64,000 nt of DNA, from NCBI RefSeq assembly GCF_030348825.1, contig NZ_JAUCES010000005.1, positions 868,001 to 932,000 of the forward strand, written 5' to 3'. Positions 60,091 through 64,000 of this stretch are shown one piece after another. The notes beneath the pieces were generated by a model. That model searched no databases. It saw nothing but the letters and a program-made list of their open reading frames with translations, and was not told where the DNA came from. The position numbers and the translations under genes are program-made. The stretch's first letter is position 1. Each line of letters opens with the position of its first letter. This DNA comes from Fictibacillus sp. b24 (lineage in GTDB: Bacteria; Bacillota; Bacilli; Bacillales; Fictibacillaceae).

Positions 60091-60360
60091 TATGAGCGAT
60101 TCTAGAGATTTACGAGCGATTCAAGAAGTTTATGAGCGATTCAAGAGATTTACGAGCGATTCAAGAAGTTTATGAGCGATTCAAGAGATTTACGAGCGAT
60201 TCAAGAGGTTTATGAGCGATTCTAGAGATTTACGAGCGATTCAAGAGGTTTATGAGCGATTCTAGAGATTTACGAGCGATTCAAGAGGTTTATGAGCGAT
60301 TCTAGAGATTTACGAGCGATTCAAAGAAGTTTACGAGCGATTCTTGAGATTTACGAGCGC
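60091..60360. repeat. 20-bp tandem array B (14 units)
   Basis: GAGCGATT at 60094, then every 20 bp to 60314, then 60335 (one 21-bp step) and a last degenerate unit at 60355. Two unit types alternate, TATGAGCGATTC and TACGAGCGATTC, giving a 40-bp superperiod. The consensus is the same as in array A, 33 kb away. Confidence 0.93.
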
Positions 60361-60380
60361 TAATCATAAAATTAGCACTC
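60352..60380. repeat. Hairpin closing array B
   Basis: CGAGCGCTAAT (60353-60363) and ATTAGCACTCG (60370-60380) are inverted with one mismatch around CATAAA; the left arm is the last array unit. It lies 20 bp beyond the stop codon of the convergent thiamine-binding gene. Confidence 0.6.
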
Positions 60381-60400
60381 GGCACCTCTCGAACTCAAGA

Positions 60401-60712
60401 CTACTTCTTATTCATCTGTGCCTCAACAGCTTGGAGTTTTCCAGCCATCGTGGACTTCTTATCGCGGCGGTCATCTATTCGGATGTTTGTCGCTACTCGC
60501 TGAATGCCGTTAGAGAACGGTACTTCATGCAGCTGTTGGATGACATCAAAAAGATCCGAAAGTTCTCCTTCGATCAATGTGCTCATTGGGGTAAGCTGAT
60601 AGATTACTTTATCTTCGTTTTGTTGAAGAACTTTTTGAATCTCTGCTACATAAGCACTGACACTTGGCGTTTCAGTACCAATTGGAATAATTGTAATGTC
60701 TGCAATAGCCAT
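60401..60712 (-). CDS. Thiamine-binding (MTH1187/YkoF-like) protein
   Basis: A 103-residue ferredoxin-like protein of the MTH1187/YqgV family. Typical patterns are IADITIIPIGTETPSVSAYV near the start, KVIYQLTPMSTLIEGELSDL in the middle, and ATNIRIDDRRDK near the end. Relatives bind thiamine or HMP and form tetramers. ATG 60712 follows AGAGGTG on the minus strand; a longer frame to 61009 runs antisense through the acetyltransferase gene and is rejected. Confidence 0.9.
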   Translation of the reverse strand: MAIADITIIPIGTETPSVSAYVAEIQKVLQQNEDKVIYQLTPMSTLIEGELSDLFDVIQQLHEVPFSNGIQRVATNIRIDDRRDKKSTMAGKLQAVEAQMNKK

Positions 60713-60784
60713 AAGAATAACACCTCTACTTTTTTCTTTATTGTAGCAAACCCATACATAATCACAAATAAAAGGATGATACAT

Positions 60785-61240
60785 ATGGAAATTTTGCAAG
60801 CAAATGAACATGATCTTAACGAAATCGTAGATATAGATCAAAAAATGATCGGAAGTGACCGAAGAAAAGAAGAAATAGATCAAGCGATAAAAGAGGAAAG
60901 GTGTTTGATTATATCTTCTGGAAATGAAATATGTGGGTTTCTTATCTATCATCTTCAATTCTTTGAGTGCTGCTTTATATCTCTCATTATGATTGATCCC
61001 GCACATCAAAGAAAAGGTCTGGCTAGTTCCTTGCTGAGCCGCATGACACAGATTTCACCAACAGAAAAACTGTTTTCTTCAACCAATGAATCAAACGAGT
61101 CTATGAAAAGGGTCTTCACGAAAAGTGGGTTTAGTAAAAGTGGTAAGGTTGACAACTTAGATGAGGGAGATCCTGAAATTATTTATTTTATTAATAGGAA
61201 AGGTGCCGAACAACATGGTTCAATTGAAAGAAATAGATAA
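60785..61240 (+). CDS. GNAT-family N-acetyltransferase 1
   Basis: A 151-residue acetyltransferase. The acetyl-CoA-binding motif is ISLIMIDPAHQRKGLASSLL, and an alpha/beta core precedes it. The substrate is unknown. ATG 60785 or 60776 could be used; AAAGG upstream is weak. The last 26 bases overlap the start of the Nif3-like gene, implying translational coupling. It is divergent from the thiamine-binding gene. Confidence 0.83.
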   Translation: MEILQANEHDLNEIVDIDQKMIGSDRRKEEIDQAIKEERCLIISSGNEICGFLIYHLQFFECCFISLIMIDPAHQRKGLASSLLSRMTQISPTEKLFSSTNESNESMKRVFTKSGFSKSGKVDNLDEGDPEIIYFINRKGAEQHGSIERNR

Positions 61241-62129
61241 CGCAATTGATGAGCTTTTCCATTATAGGGAGATCGGCAAAGACCCAGCGTTCAGCCGTTT
61301 TATCCCAATGGTTTATGACCCAATAGCGTTTGATTGGAGAAAAGAATTTCAAACAGAATTCAAACAACTTTTTAACGGACTCATGTTAAGAGGAAAAGAA
61401 GAGGTTAACCGTGTTTTCCTGGCTGTGTTTCCATCAGACGAAGTTTTAACTAGATTCATTACAGAAAGCAGCCCTGGCGATCTCTTATTTATGCATCACC
61501 CTCTCGTCATGGAGTGTGGAGATCCACGCGGGAAGTGGGGAAGCGGGTTTATTCCTATTCCGCCGCGTTATATTCAACAAATGAAGGATAAGCGTTTATC
61601 CGTCTTTACTCTTCATGTTCCATTGGATTACTCCAGAGTGATCAGTACGAGTGATGCGATTGCTGAAGCGCTCAATGCGAAAGTAATTGGTGAGTTTTTT
61701 TACGAAGAAAAAGGAGCATGTGGTGTCATTTGTGAGATTGAACCCATATCTACAGAAAGTCTGATTGCTGTATCAAAAGAAATTTTTTCTATTCCTTATG
61801 CGGATGTACAAGGAACATCAATCTCTCATATTACAAAAATAGCAATCACAGCAGGATGTGGAGATAAAGTTGATGCGATGAAAGAAGCTGAAAAGATGGG
61901 AGCACAAGCTTATTTGACGGGAGAAGTGCATTGTCATATCGATAATGAGTATGGAAAAAAGAAATATAATCAGATGAAAGAATTCATCAGTACGACTTCT
62001 ATGAGTTTAATAGGTGTATCCCATGCAGCTTCAGAATATTTAGTGCATGTAACGCACATGAAACCATGGTTTGAAGAGCAATTTCAATTGCCTGTAACGC
62101 TGTTGCCACAGAGCAAATGGTGGATTTAG
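61215..62129 (+). CDS. Nif3-like dinuclear metal-centre protein
   Basis: A 304-residue protein of the NIF3/DUF34 family, probably a toroidal hexamer with two metals per subunit. Possible ligands lie in FMHHPLVM and GEVHCHIDNEYG and in SHAASEYL. B. subtilis YqfO is longer (it has a PII-like insert) and this protein is shorter and more diverged, so it is a paralogue rather than YqfO. ATG 61215 with AAAGGTG upstream; the earlier in-frame ATG at 61161 lies deep in the preceding gene. Confidence 0.85.
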   Translation: MVQLKEIDNAIDELFHYREIGKDPAFSRFIPMVYDPIAFDWRKEFQTEFKQLFNGLMLRGKEEVNRVFLAVFPSDEVLTRFITESSPGDLLFMHHPLVMECGDPRGKWGSGFIPIPPRYIQQMKDKRLSVFTLHVPLDYSRVISTSDAIAEALNAKVIGEFFYEEKGACGVICEIEPISTESLIAVSKEIFSIPYADVQGTSISHITKIAITAGCGDKVDAMKEAEKMGAQAYLTGEVHCHIDNEYGKKKYNQMKEFISTTSMSLIGVSHAASEYLVHVTHMKPWFEEQFQLPVTLLPQSKWWI

Positions 62130-62162
62130 CATATAAAAAATTTCTAACAAGAGGTGTACAAC

Positions 62163-62678
62163 TTGAACATACGTCGGGCTCTTTTAACAGACGCAGCGAA
62201 CATTGCGCATGTTCACGTAAAAAGCTGGCAGCAATCTTATCAAGGATTAGTTGATTCAGACTACTTGGCACAAATGTCGGTTGAAGAACGAACAGCAAAA
62301 TGGGAACAATGGCTGAGGCAAGGAGATTCACACATTGTTTTCGTTTTAGAAGATGAAGAAAGAAATCTTTGCGGTTTTATTTCTGGGGGCGCTATTCGAT
62401 CTCATCATCCATACGCGGGAGAAGTATATGCCTTTTACTTATTAAAACAAGTCCAGCAAAAGGGATATGGAACAAAAATGCTACGAACTTTTGCGGCTGA
62501 ACTTGCAGCAAATGAAAAGAACAGTATGATTGTTTGGGTTTTGAAAGATAATCCGTCAAAACAAGCATATCTTTCATTAGGCGGGATAAAAATAGATGAA
62601 GAAAAAATTATGATTGGTAACCAAGAGCTGATAGAAGAATGCTTTGGATGGGATGATTTAGCGACGATATGCACATAG
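62163..62678 (+). CDS. GNAT-family N-acetyltransferase 2
   Basis: A 171-residue acetyltransferase. It begins NIRRALLTDAANIAHVHVKSW and carries YAFYLLKQVQQKGYGTKML (acetyl-CoA loop Q/R-x-x-G-x-G) and WVLKDNPSKQAYLSLGG, typical of GNAT proteins. TTG 62163 is chosen because AGAGGTG sits six bases upstream; GTG 62154 overlaps the ribosome site. It follows the Nif3-like gene by ~30 bp and may be in the same transcript. The substrate is unknown. Confidence 0.83.
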   Translation: MNIRRALLTDAANIAHVHVKSWQQSYQGLVDSDYLAQMSVEERTAKWEQWLRQGDSHIVFVLEDEERNLCGFISGGAIRSHHPYAGEVYAFYLLKQVQQKGYGTKMLRTFAAELAANEKNSMIVWVLKDNPSKQAYLSLGGIKIDEEKIMIGNQELIEECFGWDDLATICT

Positions 62679-62810
62679 TGTCCATCTCGTCCCACAAGCA
62701 TATGCTATATTAAATAGAGTTCTTTTTACTAAAATGTATTTTCCCCTTCCCAAGTTACCCAATTTATCGTTACAATGGTAGAAGGTGTAAAAAAAGAAGT
62801 TGGTGACGTC

Positions 62811-63425
62811 ATGGAATTTGACTTAATAAATATCATTCATCAATATAGCTATTTTGGCATTTTTTTATTATTGGCATTAGGTATTATTGGGCTGCCGATT
62901 CCTGATGAAATCCTTTTGGCCACAGTAGGCTATTTTATTTTTGCAGGAGATCTTGCAGCAGTGCCTGCTATATTAAGTGCTTTTTTCGGTGCGATTACAG
63001 GTATTACGGGGAGTTATTACATCGGAACAAGCTGCGGTAAGCCTTTGTTAAAAAAACTTGGTCCGAAGATTGGAATTTCCGAAGATAAAATAAATAAAAC
63101 ACAAAATTTCTTCTTGAAATATGGAAAGGCTGCTTTGTTTTTTGGATACTTCATGCCAGGTGTTAGACATCTGACTGCTTATTTTGCAGGAATGTATTCA
63201 TTGAGCTTGAGGCAATTTGCACTTTTCGCATACAGTGGAGCTATTTTCTGGTGTTCCTTTTTCATACTAATTGGCTATCAGCTTGCAGGACGCTGGGCAC
63301 TTGTGATGGATGTGATCCATAAGATCGGGTTGTATGCATTCACAATTGTTATTTTAAGTGTTGTTGCATGGATAATCTTTAAACCGAAAAACAAAAGTTC
63401 ATATTCAAACGAAGGTTTTAAATAG
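62811..63425 (+). CDS. DedA family membrane protein
   Basis: A 204-residue VTT/DedA-type protein with about five hydrophobic segments. Signature regions are GLPIPDEILLATVGYF, GSYYIGTSCGKPL and the conserved FFGYFMPGVRHLTAYFAGMY with its essential Arg. DedA proteins are linked to lipid-carrier flipping and envelope homeostasis. ATG 62811 is preferred; the in-frame ATG at 62775 would add twelve residues and overlaps a possible -10 (TACAAT). Confidence 0.9.
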   Translation: MEFDLINIIHQYSYFGIFLLLALGIIGLPIPDEILLATVGYFIFAGDLAAVPAILSAFFGAITGITGSYYIGTSCGKPLLKKLGPKIGISEDKINKTQNFFLKYGKAALFFGYFMPGVRHLTAYFAGMYSLSLRQFALFAYSGAIFWCSFFILIGYQLAGRWALVMDVIHKIGLYAFTIVILSVVAWIIFKPKNKSSYSNEGFK

Positions 63426-63429
63426 AAAT

Positions 63430-63459
63430 CGTCTTCCTTTTTGGGAGGCGTATTTTTTT
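63430..63459 (+). terminator. Terminator after the DedA gene
   Basis: CGTCTTCC / GGGAGGCG stem with G.U pairs, loop TTTTT, then ATTTTTTT. Confidence 0.8.
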
Positions 63460-63561
63460 ATAACCATTTCCTAACAACAATAAACCCTCATGTATATTTT
63501 CTCTTGTACCTACAAATTTTATTAGATGACAGTCAAAAATTTTTATAAGGAGTGTCATTTA

Positions 63562-64000
63562 ATGAAAAAGACTATTCTCGTTACTTCAATGGCCGTAATG
63601 CTTGCTTCCTTTTTAGGTGCTTGTGGTATGAACAATAACGATAAAGACATGGGAAGAGAAGCGCGTAATAACATGACAGAAGTAAATTATGATAATCGTG
63701 CTGACCGTAACATGAACGATATGAACAACAACATGAATATGGGGACAGACAACTACCGTTATGATGAAAATGCGCGAATGGATGTTGCTGATGAGGCTGC
63801 TAACAAAGTTACAGACTTAAAAGAAGTCCAGAACGCTACAGTTATCGTTACAGATAATAATGCTTATGTTGCTGCTATGCTTGAAGGTGGAGAAAGCATG
63901 AAGCTTACGAAGGAAACAGAGAAAAAGATCGGGGACGCTGTAAGAAGTACAGATCAAGACATCAATGATGTGTTTGTATCCACAAACCCTGATTTTATGG
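63562..64000 (+). CDS. YhcN/YlaJ-type sporulation lipoprotein (3' end outside window)
   Basis: The first 146 residues of a lipoprotein with lipobox LGAC (Cys21). A very Asn/Asp/Met-rich linker (DNRADRNMNDMNNNMN) precedes the YhcN/YlaJ domain (VADEAANKVTDLKEVQNATV and YVAAMLEGG). Members are spore membrane lipoproteins affecting germination and outgrowth. TAAGGAG precedes the ATG. It is truncated only by the window edge. Confidence 0.9.
   Translation, partial: MKKTILVTSMAVMLASFLGACGMNNNDKDMGREARNNMTEVNYDNRADRNMNDMNNNMNMGTDNYRYDENARMDVADEAANKVTDLKEVQNATVIVTDNNAYVAAMLEGGESMKLTKETEKKIGDAVRSTDQDINDVFVSTNPDFM

Noticed and set aside
60091-60360. CRISPR-like array
   Set aside because: Repeats are directly adjacent at 20 bp with no unique spacers of 30-40 bp, and no cas genes are present; it is a tandem array.
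60344-60784. N-terminal extension of the first GNAT protein
   Set aside because: It would cross array B and the thiamine-binding gene; the conserved domain begins at 60785.

Overview
The window is a 64 kb chromosomal segment of a low-GC, endospore-forming Bacillaceae bacterium. The evidence is synteny with Bacillus subtilis (his operon, yvcD, trxB, yvcI-rapZ-yvcK-whiA-crh, clpP, yvfG/sigL, the cggR glycolytic operon, secG-est-rnr-smpB-ssrA), together with a CotB-like coat protein, a spore-type GH18 lipoprotein, a phosphosulfolactate phosphatase and a YhcN-type lipoprotein. The genus cannot be fixed from the sequence; a Fictibacillus-like lineage is only a guess.

Layout. 1-4076: distal part of a tightly overlapped histidine operon (hisD fragment, hisB, H, A, F, IE). 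4.6-11.5 kb: TPR protein, thioredoxin reductase, then Nudix/rapZ/yvcK/whiA/crh, a carbon and cell-envelope control block. 11.5-18.5 kb: small membrane protein, a lone trpE behind a TRAP-type attenuator, an MDR oxidoreductase, clpP under CtsR control, yvfG, a cold-shock gene with a long leader, rpoN (sigL) and a glutaredoxin. 18.8-26.3 kb: cggR-gapA-pgk-tpiA-gpmI-eno. 26.3-34.2 kb: a very small holin-like toxin gene, a 20-bp tandem array, an FHA-winged-helix protein, small unknown genes, then secG, two esterases, rnr, smpB and the tmRNA gene. 34.8-45 kb: coat protein, M42 peptidase, uppP, LVIVD protein, sigma-B-type stress genes, EAL-like/HDOD protein, two luciferase-like oxidoreductases, DinB. 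44.6-52.4 kb: immune inhibitor A with a propeptide-like lipoprotein, a GAF-STAS protein, M29 peptidase, ComB-like phosphatase, GH18 lipoprotein. 52.7-56 kb: hom-thrC-thrB on the minus strand. 56.2-64 kb: PAS-STAS protein, AlkD-like protein, NfeD/flotillin pair, second 20-bp array, thiamine-binding protein, acetyltransferases, Nif3-like protein, DedA and a truncated YhcN-like lipoprotein.

Most striking observation: the tmRNA gene (33546-34196) is split in its T-loop by a 290-nt group I intron without an ORF. P1 with its U.G splice-site pair, the terminal G, P2, P7 and the S element can all be recognised, and removing the intron restores a tmRNA of 361 nt. This is the only tmRNA gene in the window, so trans-translation here would depend on self-splicing.

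The intergenic DNA carries three repeat families: five copies of a modular inverted-repeat element (one inside the glycolytic operon), five palindromes built on GGGGTCTGACCCC-like cores (one forms the C-terminus of TrpE), and two arrays of a 20-bp GAGCGATT unit. Other noteworthy points are the TRAP leader on a solitary trpE, a lipoprotein that copies the propeptide segment of its neighbour InhA protease, and the 28-residue holin-like toxin gene downstream of eno.
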